A stretch of DNA of 64,000 nt, from the NCBI GenBank assembly GCA_027579435.1, contig JANBPK010000810.1, positions 227,784 to 291,783 on the forward strand, given 5' to 3'. The first letter of the stretch is position 1. Every line of letters begins with the position of its first letter. This document shows, piece by piece, positions 33,364 to 45,041 of the stretch. Source of the stretch: Candolleomyces eurysporus. Taxonomy: Eukaryota > Basidiomycota > Agaricomycetes > Agaricales > Psathyrellaceae. A program made the translations under genes and the position numbers. The notes below the pieces were generated by a model that worked only from the letters and a program-made list of their open reading frames with translations, made no database searches and was not told where the DNA came from.

Positions 33364-33766
33364 ATGGCCCTCGCTTTGCAGTCCTTCAAGTCGTCGCTAT
33401 CATGGACACCATTCTTCAGGACGTTGCTCCCCGCCACCTTTTTCCTGGCCCCAGCCCTGCCTCGCATCCCAAATTGGTCGATACAGTCACTCCTCGAACT
33501 CTTTCCGTCCATTGTGTTGGCAGTGCCCAAGAAGAAGGTTTCGCATTCACGGAAGGGGATGAGGGCCTCAAATAAGGGTCTGAAGGACAAGCAAAGTGCG
33601 TCGTCAGGAAGTGCATAAAGTTGCCTCAGTTACTTATGACCACCTCCCAGATATTGTCGCGTGTCCCGGATGTGGTTCGCCAAAGCTTGCCCACCACTTC
33701 TGCGCAACATGTTACAGTGAGATTACGCGGAGATGGAAAGCTGAAAAACGGAATCCCGAAAACTGA
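33364..33766 (+). CDS. MRPL32: Mitochondrial ribosomal protein bL32m
   Basis: The N-terminal part is hydrophobic and basic, as in a mitochondrial presequence (ALALQSFKSSLSWTPFFRTL). The mature bL32 starts at VPKKKVSHSRKGMRASNKGL. After a short intron (donor GTGCGT near 33596, acceptor CTCCCAG before 33651) come IVACPGCGSPKLAHHF and CATCYSEITRRW: two CxxC pairs of the zinc ribbon. The protein ends KRNPEN and TGA at 33764-33766. Maturation of bL32m by the m-AAA protease is known in yeast and is inferred here. An ATG at 33313 is in frame but precedes the expected start. Confidence 0.93.
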
Positions 33767-34473
33767 AATGAGTTCGGTATGTTCTCCATACTCTCCGCAA
33801 AACCAGGGTTTCTCTGACACGCCAGTTTACAGTCAAGTGATAGCTCTCCTTTCGACCTCCATACCACTTGCCGCTTCCATCGGCACCATTTGGCACCAGG
33901 CTCAGAATACTTATAGACCCCCGAGCCCTCGTACCACCGTCCGGCCTTCGGGAAAGGACTGACATGTAGCAGACTATCATAATTCGCAATGCTCTATAAT
34001 CGCTATCCTTTTCGTACACAATTTCTCATGAGAGTCGGACCAAAGGAATATGTTTCTTATTTCGGGACTCGGTGTGTCTTTACGCTTCGTGCCTTCTTAC
34101 AGCTGGTTGCATATCGATAGACCAGAATTCGCCGCGCTCCCCTTTTGATATTTGTTTATCTGTGGAGCGTACAAATTAAACATGTTGCCCAAACGGGGTG
34201 GGTCATTGCTTCAACCGCCACCTCCCTCACTGTAGAACCCTCTCAAATTTATTTGGTTGCTGCGCCACTGCTCCACAGATAAACAAATATCAAAAGGGGA
34301 GCGCGGCGAATTCTGGTCTATTGATATGCAACCAGCTGTAGCATCCTTCATCAAACTGTCGGCTCATGTGAACGCTTCCAAGTCATTGGGCGGTCCGGAG
34401 CATAAATGTCTATGCCCACTAAGCGGTTCAACAACCAACCTTCCTTTCTCCCGACTTCCAACGGTTTATCGTC
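33767..34473. other. Intergenic region holding a MITE
   Basis: The spacer between MRPL32 and the thiolase gene. Its main content is the 243-bp inverted-repeat element at 34098-34340. The remaining sequence is unremarkable 3' flank and promoter. The element ends only 134 bp before the thiolase ATG. Confidence 0.6.
34098..34340. mobile_element. MITE-like element with 71-bp terminal inverted repeats (Tc1/mariner-type ends)
   Basis: The left arm 34098-34168 and right arm 34270-34340 are inverted copies, 71 nt long with one mismatch (CGAT against CAAT). They enclose a 101-bp spacer without coding capacity. The outer ends read TA-CAGCTGG and CCAGCTG-TA, so the element can be read as CAG..CTG termini flanked by a TA duplication, as produced by Tc1/mariner transposases. 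The near-identity of the arms suggests a recent insertion or selection on the hairpin. It is non-autonomous; no transposase is in the window. The arms are seen directly; the superfamily is inference from the TA and CAG ends. Confidence 0.78.
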
Positions 34474-36183
34474 ATGTATCTCCGACAGGCTTCACGTCTC
34501 CTTCGACCTGCTTATGGCCCTGCGCTGAGAAGGGCTGCAAGTACCAGCAGGCCTCAAGGACTCGCACAGATACTGCAGAAGAACCCTGACGATGTGGTCA
34601 TCACCTACGCGAAGCGGACGGCTATTGGTCGAGCTTTCAAGGGCCAGTACAAGGACATTCCTGTCGACGAGCTGCTCCATGCCTTGTTCAAGGCTGCTCT
34701 CGCCGATTCAAAGCTGGACCCTAGCAAGATCGATGATATTTGTGTCGGTACGTCACCTTGGTGGATGCACCAATTACCCGTCGGATTGAACTTCTTCAAG
34801 GAACGTGCCATCCCCCTTCTCCCCTCTACATCTCTAGGGCTGCTGCGCTTGCTGCTGGTATCCCTCCTGAAGTTCCCATATCCACGGTCAACCGACTATG
34901 CTCTTCTGGGCTCATGGCAGTTCGCAACATTGCGCACCACATCAAAGCTGGGGAAGCTCTCATTGGGGTTGCAGCTGCTGCCGAAAGCATGAGCAACAAG
35001 TTAGTTCGAGAGTACCCTCTTTTTTGAAGTGATAACGACCAACTTTGATTATAGTCCGCGTCCGACCCCCGAAGTAGTTGACCACATTTCAGATCATCCT
35101 CATGCAAACGATTGTATTCAGGTGAGCTTAAGCTTAACTTTGCCAGAAGATTCACCCGCCTGACCTCGGCTCATATTCTAGCCAATGGGCTGGACATCGG
35201 AAAGGGTAGCAGACGACTTCAACGTGCCTAGAAGCAAACAAGACGAAATTGCATTCTTGTCGCACTCCCGAGCTAGCGAGGTATGTAGCAAATGCATACA
35301 TATACGGTCACACCTTGAGTAATAACCATGACTCTCGCGAACCTAGGCTGTCTCCAAAGGCATATTCTCGGAAGAGATCATCCCTATTGAACTTCGTGGA
35401 CAAGTAGCCACTGTTGACGATACTGTTCGTCCTGGAGTGACATTGGAGAAGCTGAATAACCTCAAGCCTGCGTTCCCGCAATGGGAGCCTTCGACCACAA
35501 CGGCTGGTAATGCCAGTGGTATAGGTGATGGTGCCGGTCTTTGCATCCTCACTACTCGCGAGAACGCGGAGAAGGAAGGCATGCCGATCCTCGGGAAGTG
35601 GGTCGGAAGCTCAGTCGTTGGTGTGTGACAATCTTTTGGGTGAGGTGTGGGATGAAACATTGACTATTGAATGTTAGGCGTGCCCCCGAGATATATGGGC
35701 ATCTCGCCTGCCTATGCCATCCCCAAGCTGCTTCAACAATACGGACTGAACAAGGATGAAGTGGACATTTACGAGGCGAGTATTTCGTGCTGTGCATGCA
35801 TTGGCAAGTAGCTAATCAATGCACCTGTTAGATCAATGAGGCTTTCGCTTCGCAGTTTGTCTACTGCGTAGATGAACTGGAAATTCCCATTGAGAAGATC
35901 AATCCCAAGTAAGCATTGTTCATCGTACTCGATTTGTGATACCCAATTACTAACTATTACCTTAGCGGTGGTGCAATTGCGATTTCCCATCCAGTCGGAA
36001 TGAGTGAGTTTCAATCCCGGTCCCTCAAGAATGTGTGCTGATATTCCTCTAGCTGGTATTCGTCAAATCATCACAGGCCTCGCTGAATTGCGAAGGAGGA
36101 ATGAGCGGGTCCTCTGCACAAGTATGTGCATTGGAAGTGGTATGGGTGCCGCTTCTATTGTTGTGAATGAAACCTTCAACTAG
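34474..36183 (+). CDS. 3-ketoacyl-CoA thiolase (acetyl-CoA acyltransferase)
   Basis: A thiolase of fatty-acid beta-oxidation. The N-terminus (MYLRQASRLLRPAYGP, then LRRAASTSRPQ) is basic and Ser-rich like a mitochondrial presequence, without a clear PTS2 (RLx5HL). The catalytic domain shows VVITYAKRTAIGRAFKG, PISTVNRLCSSGLMAVRNIA with the nucleophile Cys, GAAAESMS-type residues, VDIYEINEAFASQFVY, IAISHPVGMTGIRQ with the His, and CTSMCIGSGMGAASI with the second Cys. It ends NETFN and TAG at 36181-36183. Nine short introns were inferred. All active-site residues are present. Mitochondrial location is inference; the family also includes peroxisomal Pot1, which it most resembles in sequence motifs. 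Confidence 0.9.
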
Positions 36184-36392
36184 AGAAATAGTCACGTCGA
36201 TTATATTTCGCTTCAGAATGTAGTGTTGAGCTTGAAATCAATTGTCATGGTACAACAACTTGTACATAGATACTAGAACAGGCGAAAGGATACATCTAGC
36301 TAAGAAACACTTTAAAATGTTCAAACGGGTATCGCTGACACACAGGATACAGGTAAAATATGGCATACATGGTATAAAGTCGTCGAATATCA

Positions 36393-37851
36393 TCAATCTT
36401 CGTTAATTGGCGGTAATTCCAGCCTTCCATTCGCGCCGTTTACACCATTCGTCGCCTCTGAAATCGCTTCCCGCACTAAGAGCAAGTCAGCTTGGCCACG
36501 GAAGTAGATAAATATAAGAAGGGGGACTCACCTTTTTCTTGGAAAAGGGTATACCCGTCTTCAAAGTCTTTGAAGGTACCCTGCAGCGTGGTTCGTTGAC
36601 GTTGGATTGCATCGTTCATACGATATAATTGCTCGGATTCCGATCGAAGTTGTTCGATCCCTTCCCTTACTTGCTCATGCAANGTTTTCCAGACCTCGGA
36701 GCTGTTCCAGGTATAGCACTCGCACTTCGTTCCAAGTGCCTACAGGCACGGTGAGTGGGAGGTGCAGGTCGTTCGAGNAAAAAATGCAACGTACCAGATG
36801 CTTGCGCCTGCTTAGCCGCAGCCGCGTATTTGGAAATCTGCTTGTCCAATTCCTGCGTGTCTGCCCAGGACACAGTTTTGACCAAGTCGCTCATACTACT
36901 TCGTTTGATACAACTTCGTCTGCGTCTAAGCTGACCGCCCGAAGAACCTTCACCGCCATTGCTATCGGGGGTGTTGGAACCGGAGCCTGCCGGAGGGTCA
37001 TTGCTAGTAGGCAGTTGTTCCGGTCCAGGTTCACCACGGTCTACCCGTTCGCGTTCTGGCGGGTCAATTGGAGAGGGTTCGAGGCCGTATTGTTCCCGTT
37101 GTACCAAAAGCAGCATTGGTAAAGGTGAAGGGGAGAATACTTGTGGAGTGGCTTCCGGCTCTGTCGCGGCAGGAAGGGAGATGCTCTTCTGACTCCGAGA
37201 GGGTGGCCTATGGACAGAAACGGCCCTGGAGCTGGACTGTTCTAGTGGAGTTTCGGGCGGAGAGGGGTTTGTCGAGGAGCGGATCATCAGAGTTGGCTTT
37301 GAAGATGGGCGGGAGGGACCTGCACCGGAAGTGTCCCCCCGAGAAGGGGGAGGAGGGGGCCACTTTCCACGAGCGATAAGACGTTTTTGCTGCTCTCTGA
37401 ACCATTTTTCCATCTCCTTCAACCGGAAGTCGGAAGGGGCGGTAATGGACTGGAAAGCGAAGGGTTCGCCTCTAGAGACCTTTTTGGTTCCAGAGGAAGC
37501 CCTTCCGAGCCTCTGGCATTTTCGAATCATCCTATCCTTCAAGTGACGTATTTCCATGAGCCGTTCCCAGTTAATTGAGGCTTTCCTCGTCAGTTCATGA
37601 GCCTCCAGCTTCAATAGATAGTCGTACATGGCGGCGGTTCCCGGAGGTAAGAGCACCTGCACGACATTGCATTGATTATAATTCGTATCCGTGGTCAATG
37701 GACATACCTTGAACTCCCCTGGCGTATCGGTGGTTTGAATATATCGCCATCCCTCCGGATTTCTGGAGCTCGGGGGTTCAAGCTGTCCCCTCACTGGACT
37801 GGGGCGCAAATGGTCCGGATTTGGGGGAGGTGTGCTGGAGTTTGGGGCCAT
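36393..37851 (-). CDS. Uncharacterised Pro/Ser-rich protein with C-terminal coiled coil
   Basis: The start is ATG 37851 (MAPNSSTPPPNPDHLRPSP). An N-terminal conserved-looking part (NPEGWRYIQTTDTPGEFK, then LLPPGTAAMYDYLLKLEAHE and WERLMEIRHLKDRMIRKCQR) precedes a long disordered Pro/Ser region. The end is a predicted coiled coil (EVRVLYLEQLRGLENLHEQV, IEQLRSESEQLYRMNDAIQR). Introns are near 37640-37700, 36738-36795 (contains N 36778) and 36477-36531. N at 36683 breaks the frame; omitting it restores the helix. The final exon ends LELPPINED with TGA at 36393-36395. No family recognised. Divergent from PEX16 with 254 bp between start codons. Confidence 0.72.
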
Positions 37852-38105
37852 CGTNGGGGGACGTGGACAAGAAGGGACTACTGCCCGCCTCGAGTTAGTA
37901 TTTGCGCCAGGGACCTGACATGCAAATACCTTGAAGCTGTACTTGCCAAAAGTGTTTGGCTTGGACGGATGGGCATTGTTATCACCTGATCTGCACCGCC
38001 ACTAGGTATGCCTCGTGGGAATCCTCCGGCTATTGCTTGGGATTATCACATTCCAGTTCAAGGGTCGACTATACAAGGCTCCAAACGATTCACTCCGTTC
38101 ATGCA

Positions 38106-39471
38106 ATGACCCTTTCAAGGGCTCAGTATGAGTCCTTCCTCGTCAACAATGTCTCTACGATATCGACTCTCGAGTCTTCGCTCCGTTCCATCAGCTGGTT
38201 CTTGCCTGGCAGGTTCAAGGACGCTGAGCTGGCCTCGGAGGCCCGTAAGTGATCTCACTGCTTGACGAGAACACCAATAACACTCGTACCACAGTCGCCA
38301 CCCTGCTCAATGTAGTCAGCATGTATCACGATACATTGCTCGAGCGTGTCGTCAAAAGCAATCCGAGCTACCAACCTCTCATTCCAACTACTCTCCACAC
38401 TCGTTTCACGAGAGCTTGGATGGACAAGACGTCGATATACAAATGGGCTTCACGGACACTGGAGCTCATCAAGTTCACAGAGTTGATGATCGAAATGGGC
38501 CTCCGAAGGAAGTTTTCTGAGAAGATGAGATGGCGGGGTATAATCCTCCTTGAGGTCATCAAGTAAGAGAGCCTGCGCTTGTTACCCGGAACACTTCGTG
38601 ACAATCATTTTCAGGGCTGCTCTTCGTATCCTATTGCTGAGGACAACGAAGCGACCGCTAGCATCGCCAACAATCCCCGAACGAGACTTTGACCCTACAA
38701 CTTTACCTCCTCCTTCGAGTGCAACTTCATCACCAACTCTTGCCCCGACCTCCAACGTCCCCTCCCGTCTCGGTACACCAGATCACCTCAAGAACAACCA
38801 CATTCCTTTTGAGCCTCACCCACTTCTTCTGCCATCCTCGTCACGGTCAGAGACGTCAGCTGAAGAATACCTTGCTGCGAAAGCTCTTACAACCTCCTCC
38901 GTAAAACCTTCCTTCTCATTGCTACGCAAGCTCTCAGGACCGCGGGACTATCTTGCTGAAATTATTTATATTCTCCGGCCATTGGTCTATGGTAAGTCGA
39001 TCCGCTACGTGATTATAGACACCCTCTAACACCCCTCTTCAGTTTCCCTACTTGTGAAAGATNAAAAAATCTCCACTCCCAACAAACAGGGCGCTTGTTG
39101 TGGTTCTCATCATGGAGTTCATCGCAAGGAACCTCCGGCGCTCGCCTTCGTCATCTGCACTTCTGGAAAAAGAAGAGTACGCGAAGAGGGACAAGGATAT
39201 GCTGTGGTACTTGCTCCGTGGTTCCATCTGGGAGACGTTCACAAGGTTAGTTTATCTATCCCTCTCTGTGATTCGTCTGATAACCATTCCCTTCTAGACC
39301 GAAGCTGGAAGGTTTTGTTGCTTGGACAGTGCAGAAGCCTCTTATTGGTCTATTTGGTTCCCTGGCGCAGGATTGGATCCCTCTCATCGACCAATATTAT
39401 TATTGTGAGTGTCTCTTTCATTCCCGCTGAATCCGTTTATTGACCATGCTCGTTTAGACACTGCTATGTAG
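38106..39471 (+). CDS. PEX16: Peroxisomal membrane biogenesis protein Pex16
   Basis: The peroxin that helps insert or recruit peroxisomal membrane proteins. The start is ATG 38106 (MTLSRAQYESFLVNNVSTIS). Exons continue with SLRSISWFLPGRFKDAELAS, VSMYHDTLLE, ASRTLELIKFTELMIEMGLR, RGIILLEVIKAALRILLLRT, and a variable disordered insert. Then come LSGPRDYLAEIIYILRPLVY, ALVVVLIMEFIARNLRRS and FVAWTVQKPLIGLFGSLAQD. The protein ends YYYYTAM with TAG at 39469-39471. Intron borders are near 38244-38294, 38564-38613, 38992-39042 and short ones later. The ambiguous N at 39063 must be omitted to join YVSLLVKD to the ALVVVL block. Good family match. Confidence 0.9.
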
Positions 39472-39762
39472 TTCACTTCTGTACACCCTTTGTGCTTGTA
39501 CCACTTCTCTTCTATTTAACAAATTATCATAGTTGGGATATGAGATAATATGTATTATAACCTTGGTACAGACTGGGCAATGAACTTGCGATGGCTCAAC
39601 GGCCTCCAACTCGGAGTCGGACCCAACACCCGTTGGGGCGAACAAACAAAGACAAGCAAAATGGGTGCCTGTCCAATTTTGTTATTTGTTACAGTCCGCC
39701 ATCACTGCAGTTTACAACAGCTCTTTTGCACAAAAAGTAGCCAACGCTTCAAGTCTTGCGAA

Positions 39763-42010
39763 ATGTCGTCTCCTAACGGTAGGATGGATGTGGAGAAGTC
39801 CCCTAATCCTCGTTCGTGCGTATACTCCCCCTTTTCTTGGTGGCTAATTCCTGACTTGACTATTTTGCCCCATGCAGCTCACATAGGTCAACCTCACGAG
39901 ACAGAAAGGACCGCCGCCGGGATAGAGATGAAGAAAAAAGAAGGCACAGTCGCAGCAGGGACAGAGGCAGCGAGCGAAGCTATCGCGAGAGGGACCGTTC
40001 TCGCGACAGACGGGACAGAGACAGGGATCGCAGACGTGACAGAGATATTGACAGAGGGCATCGCAACAACCACAGCCATCGGGACCGCGACCGCGATGGA
40101 GGACGGGGGGACCGCCGCCGCAAACGGCCTGAAGATGACGACCTCTATGACGGAGGAGCCGATGACCGTTCGAAAAGGAAGCGCTCGGACGATGGCGAAG
40201 ACGCCCCTCCCCCTCCCAATGGAGCACCCCCGCCACCTCCCCCCCAGGACAGTCCCAAACGTTCTGACCGCAGAAATGGTGACCGAGACTCTCGCGATGG
40301 CTATGACGATTCACCTAGATATCGAGACCGCGAGCGCGAAAGGCGAGATCGCCGACGCCGCGACTTCGACGACAGGGACAGGAATCGCCGAACTAGGAGC
40401 CCTCTACCTCCCCGAAAGTATGCATTCTCCATTTTCCCTGCCAATTACATTTTTCTTATTTTTTTTTCGAAAGGCGAGATTCACCCATGTATGACGGTCC
40501 GCCGGAGGATTACAATCCTGAAGACCCAAAGGAAGATGACTCGGAAGCACGATCTGTATTCGTTTCTCAACTTGCTGCTCGGTTGACCGCAAGAGACTTA
40601 GGTTACTTCTTCGAAGATAAACTCGGAGAGGGCACTGTCATGGACGCCAGGATCGTCACGGACAGGCTTTCTCGTCGTTCAAAAGGGTAAGGAATTTCTA
40701 TGAACTTAATTCAGAGCTGGCTCATATCGGTCGCAGCATTGGTTACGTTGAGTTCCGCTCCGTTGATCTCGTAGAAAAGGCAATAGCTCTCTCAGGGACT
40801 ATTGTCATGGGCCTGCCCGTCATGGTGCAATTGACAGAATCTGAGAGAAACAAAACTCATGCAGGTGATGGGTACGTCAGCCTGCTGCTCCTCCTCGATC
40901 AAGTCGTGCTCACAGCCTGTTGTAGGAGCCTACACCTTCCCCCAGGAGTGACGGCGTCTCATGGCGCAATGTCAGTGTGTTCACTTTCTTCGTCCAGTTC
41001 CCCACACTAATGCTACCTATACAGCTTATACGTTGGATCCCTCCATTTCAATTTGACGGAGTCCGATATCAAACAGGTTTTCGAACCATTTGGAGAACTC
41101 GAGTTCGTTGACCTTCACCGAGACTCTATGACAGGTCGAAGCAAAGGATATGCCTTCGTTCAGTGAGTTAGCTTGTCAATCATTTAGATCCGTTCCTCAC
41201 GCATTGCATAGGTATAAACGACCGGAAGATGCTCGAATGGCATTGGAACAGATGGATGGGTTCGAACTTGCCGGCCGCACTGTACGTCTTGCTTTCCGAA
41301 AGCTGGATGCCCTTTCTGACTCGACTATAGCTCCGTGTAAATACAGTACATGAGAAAGGCTCCGGCGTACGATACTCCCAGCAAGATACTTTGGATGAAT
41401 CAGGCGGTAATACCTCCCTTATTGACCGCGTTTCTCATCCATTGCTGACGTTTTATTGCAGGTGGTAACTTGAACGCTGCGTCTCGTCAAGCGCTGATGC
41501 AGAAACTTGCTAGAACTGAACAGCCTGCCGCTCCAGAACCTATGTACGGAACCCTCAATCTTAGTCTCACGATCTGTTATTGACGCTCGCCACAGTGCCA
41601 GGCCCAACATTCCACAAACTATGCAATCTCGTTCGGTCCTTCTCAAGAATATGTTCGATCCCGACGAGTACGTTTTTGACCTTCTTATGCCTTTAGCATG
41701 ACTCATCTCCTCCCTAGCGAAACTGAGGCCAATTGGGATAAGGAGTTAGCTGAAGACGTCAAAGGAGAGTGTGAAAGCAAGTACGGACCTGTTTCAGCAT
41801 TGAAGGTTGAGAAGGATTCCCAGGTGCGCGCTCTCTGCTCCCTTTTAGTGGAAAAGTCTGACCCTCGTTTGACAGGGAGAGATTTATGTCAAGTTCGACA
41901 CCATTGAGTCTGCTAAAGCCGCTATTCAGTCTCTCAACGGCCGTTGGTTTGGAGGTCGACAGATCTCTGCCACCTTCATATCCGATGCTATCATGCAGGC
42001 TCACCAGTGA
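39763..42010 (+). CDS. RBM39/Rsd1-type RS-domain RNA-binding splicing factor
   Basis: A U2AF-related (CC1-like) splicing factor. An N-terminal RS/RD domain (HRSTSRDRKDRRRDRDEEKR and on) is followed by three RNA-recognition motifs. RRM1 has RSVFVSQLAARLTARDLGYF and IGYVEFRSVDLVEKAI. RRM2 has LYVGSLHFNLTESDIKQVFE and GRSKGYAFVQ. The C-terminal UHM-like RRM3 has SRSVLLKNMFDPDEETEANW, GEIYVKFDTIESAKAAIQSL and GRWFGGRQISATFI. This order is diagnostic for RBM39/Caper and fission yeast Rsd1. The start is ATG 39763 (MSSPNGRMDVEKSP); the first donor GTGCGT follows PRS. The stop TGA is at 42008-42010. About ten introns. It would act in the nucleus at 3' splice-site recognition. Confidence 0.93.
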
Positions 42011-42533
42011 AGAAGCAGATCGGAGCGCAGAACAACCACGTCCAATTCGTACTGAAGCTTTTTTCTTTAACTACAGATTCACTCTTTATATGACCGATCA
42101 TTCAACTGGTTCCTTTCCATGTTGTCGCCCTGTTGACTCCCTCTCATCAAACAAATAATTTACAGATCCGTTTAATCCACCACGTTTTATGAGGATCACA
42201 CTTATGGAGGCAGGTTTACCTTGTCGTTTTCTATTCTGATGCTTCTATGGGCTCAATCATGTTAGATTATGCAAGCAGAGTAATAAAATCGTGTTGTCAC
42301 CTATCCCCCATTCGGTGTTTGGAGCCACAGACTGGGTTTCAATGTCCTCGATGGGTCTCTTCTCTTCGAGAATCGTATGGCGATAGGGACACATGACATA
42401 CCTTCTCCCAGAAGTTGCGTTATGTTTGCCTACATCACCGCATTCACTCGGCCCGCGATTGGCTTTTCAGTCCTTTTTATACAGTACGTTACGATACGCC
42501 CCACTAGCAGAACCTACGAGACCATCCTATACG
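42011..42533. other. Intergenic
   Basis: 3' flank of the splicing-factor gene and promoter of the RidA gene. Only short chance frames seen. Confidence 0.45.
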
Positions 42534-43114
42534 ATGTCTGTTGAGCACATTAATTCTACTGAGAATCCGAGCTACTCTCACATTCTGTGTATGTCGTCCT
42601 CTTCCTCGTTTCGTCCTTGGGGAGAACAACACACTCTCTAACAAAGATGACATACAGCCCATGCGACGAAGATTCCTGGCCTCGTTTTTGTTAGTGGACA
42701 AGTCCCAGTAGACTCTGGTGGCAATCTCATCGATGGCACTATTGGTGAAAAAACTGTGTGCAACATTTCAGCAGTGACAAGCAGTATTTGACCCGATCTT
42801 CGATGGATCTGTCAGGAAGCGTGCTTGAAGAACGTCGGGAACGTGCTCAAAGCTTCGGGAACTTCTTGGGATAAAGTCGTGAAGGTGAACATTTACCTCA
42901 AGGATATGAACAACTTTGCTGCTATGAATGCTGTTTATGAGAAAGTGAGGAGATATCTTATCCTCGTTTGTCAATTGCTGACCCCGTGTATTCACACACT
43001 CTCTCTCTCGTTCTGCAGCTGGTGCCGACCCCAAAGCCTGCGAGAACTTGCATCCAGGCGGCAAAATTACCCCACGATGTGGATGTTGAGATTGAGGCGA
43101 TTGCGACCGTGTAG
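42534..43114 (+). CDS. RidA/YjgF/YER057c family reactive-intermediate deaminase
   Basis: These proteins hydrolyse reactive enamine/imine intermediates made by PLP enzymes. The start is ATG 42534 (MSVEHINSTENPSYSHIL). After a first intron come SHATKIPGLVFVSGQVPVDS, GNLIDGTIGEKT, CLKNVGNVLKASGTSWDKVV, KVNIYLKDMNNFAAMNAVYE, and a last exon LVPTPKPARTCIQAAKLPHD with the conserved catalytic Arg (in PARTCIQ). It ends VDVEIEAIATV and TAG at 43112-43114. Length about 130 residues, normal. The next gene, 215 bp downstream, is a PLP-dependent D-serine dehydratase, which makes exactly such enamine products; the pairing may be meaningful or chance. Confidence 0.92.
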
Positions 43115-43329
43115 ATGATAAGGTGATTCGTAATTCGAGGAGTACATTAGGTATTCAGTTGCAATGAATAAGCATTCACTTCTCTGCAAGGCTAAACTTG
43201 AATCCGCTTGAACACAAACCCCGGACCGGGAGCTGTTCACATACCTATTTATCCAATGGTTAGCTTCTCTAGAGTTCTGTGGTTTACTGCCTCTGCGTTG
43301 GCTGACTCCCATATTCGTGCAACCTCGAC

Positions 43330-44851
43330 ATGGTCTATAAATCCGACAATTCCGAGAATACCCAGCTTCAGGAAAAGTTACGGAAGGAGTATGTTGGGAA
43401 GTCGGTGGATGGGGTCCCTACCCCCGCCTTCATAATCGACCGTAGCATATTTGAGGACAACTGTGCAGCAATGATCAAGAAGGCTAACGAGTGGGGTGCT
43501 CAGTTTCGCGCACATTTGAAAACACACAAGGTACTCTCTCCAATGAAGCATCATAATTCAAGTTGTTTATAATTGGCATACATGAATCAAGACACCAGAA
43601 GGAACGAAGTTGCAGCTGCAAACCCGGAATGGCCCGACCCACGCAGTAGTTGTATCCACAATCAAGGAAGCTTGGGAGGTATTCAATTCTGGGTTAGTGA
43701 AAGATGGGGTTGTCAATGACGTCTGTACCAGATTTCTCCACTTTCTTTGTCGAGTTTGAGCTGATATTTATGTATTCTGTTCTGTTCTTCAGATTCTATA
43801 CGGCGTGCCTATCGCAAAGAACAAGGTACAACCCCTCCAGCAGCTTCGAAATGAAATTGCCCCGTACAACGGGACTGTTAGACTTCTTCTCGATCACCCA
43901 CACCAAGTGCGCTTCCTCGAAGAGGCACAGAGGGACGGTGCGTCGAAAAGGTGGAGCGTCTTCGTCAAGATCAATGGGGGACAGAAGTTCGTCAATAGTC
44001 TCTTTATACTCGGTACTGGGACTAACAACACCGCAGTCGAGCAGGGGTTGGTCCAGCTTCAGAGGAGCTGAAGGTGCTCCTTACAGCAATATTGGGATCC
44101 CCCGCTGTGTCTCTACATGGGTTCTATGCACACGCAGGGAACTCCTACGGGTCCACATCGCTTTCAGAGGCGCAGTCTCACCTCTCTTCCGAAGTTCAAA
44201 TGGTCAATGAAGCAGCCTTGTTCGCCCTAGAGAGCTTCAAAGACGAATTGGGAAGTGGACACCACAGCCAGCCATTCGTCCTTTCTGTAGGATCGACGCC
44301 GACTGCCCATGCCTCCGGTGCCGAGGCCAGAGAAATCTTGGAAAGAGCTCTGCATGGGAAGCTTGAACTGCACGCAGGAAATTATCCGTTGCTAGATTTG
44401 CAGCAACAGCACACATCATTGATCGACTATGCTCGCGTAGCTCAGCACGTTCGTGCAACGGTGGTGTCGTATTATCCTGGGCGAGGCAAAGGTGGTGAGG
44501 ACGAGGCGTTGATTGACGCAGGCGCCATCGCGTTCAGTAAGGATACCGGTCCGTCCGGGAGCTTTGGAGAGGTCATCGGGAAGCCCTGGAAGCTGTTGAG
44601 AATGTCCCAAGAGCACGGTATATTGGTTTGCACGGACTCGGCTGACCCTAGCGGCAAATTGGAGATTGGTGAGGCTGTTGACATCATTGGGCAGCACGCG
44701 TGCCTGATTGCTGCTGTACGTGGCTGAATTCCGGGCTCCAGCTGGAGAATATGGCTAACATGAAACCTGACAGGCCTATCCCTGGTATTACATTGTCGAG
44801 TCTGGGGGCAAGGAGGTTGTGGACATCTGGATACCTTGGAAGGGATGGTAA
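43330..44851 (+). CDS. DSD1: D-serine dehydratase (PLP and zinc dependent, alanine-racemase-like fold)
   Basis: It converts D-serine to pyruvate and ammonia in the yeast Dsd1 family. The start is ATG 43330. Motifs: VDGVPTPAFIIDRSIFEDNC; FRAHLKTHK, with the Schiff-base Lys; GVPIAKNKVQPLQQL; WSVFVKINGG; RAGVGPASEELKVLL; VSLHGFYAHAGNSYGST; SVGSTPTAHA; LELHAGNYPLLDLQQ; QEHGILVCTDS (the HG-type metal region); and a final exon AYPWYYIVESGGKEVVDIWI ending at TAA 44849-44851. A donor near 43988 (GTTCGT) and acceptor at 44037 remove a stop that the unspliced frame would hit. Complete and expected active. Confidence 0.92.
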
Positions 44852-45041
44852 AGACGTTTATATGTAGTTGTTGATGCCTCACGTGATGCTATACTAGAAC
44901 AGAGTCCCAAATGGTTAGCCTGTTGAGCAACAGGGCATGAGGCGGTCAAACGACCCTCGCTACCCTTCACCTTTCATCGTTTCTCTTTCCCTTATCTATC
45001 TCTATATCTAGTCCCTTTTCTATTCTTATCGTCATTGTGTC

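Noticed and set aside
39844..40314. Minus-strand 156-aa frame opposite the RS domain
   Set aside because: Explained by the repetitive Arg/Asp codons of the splicing factor.
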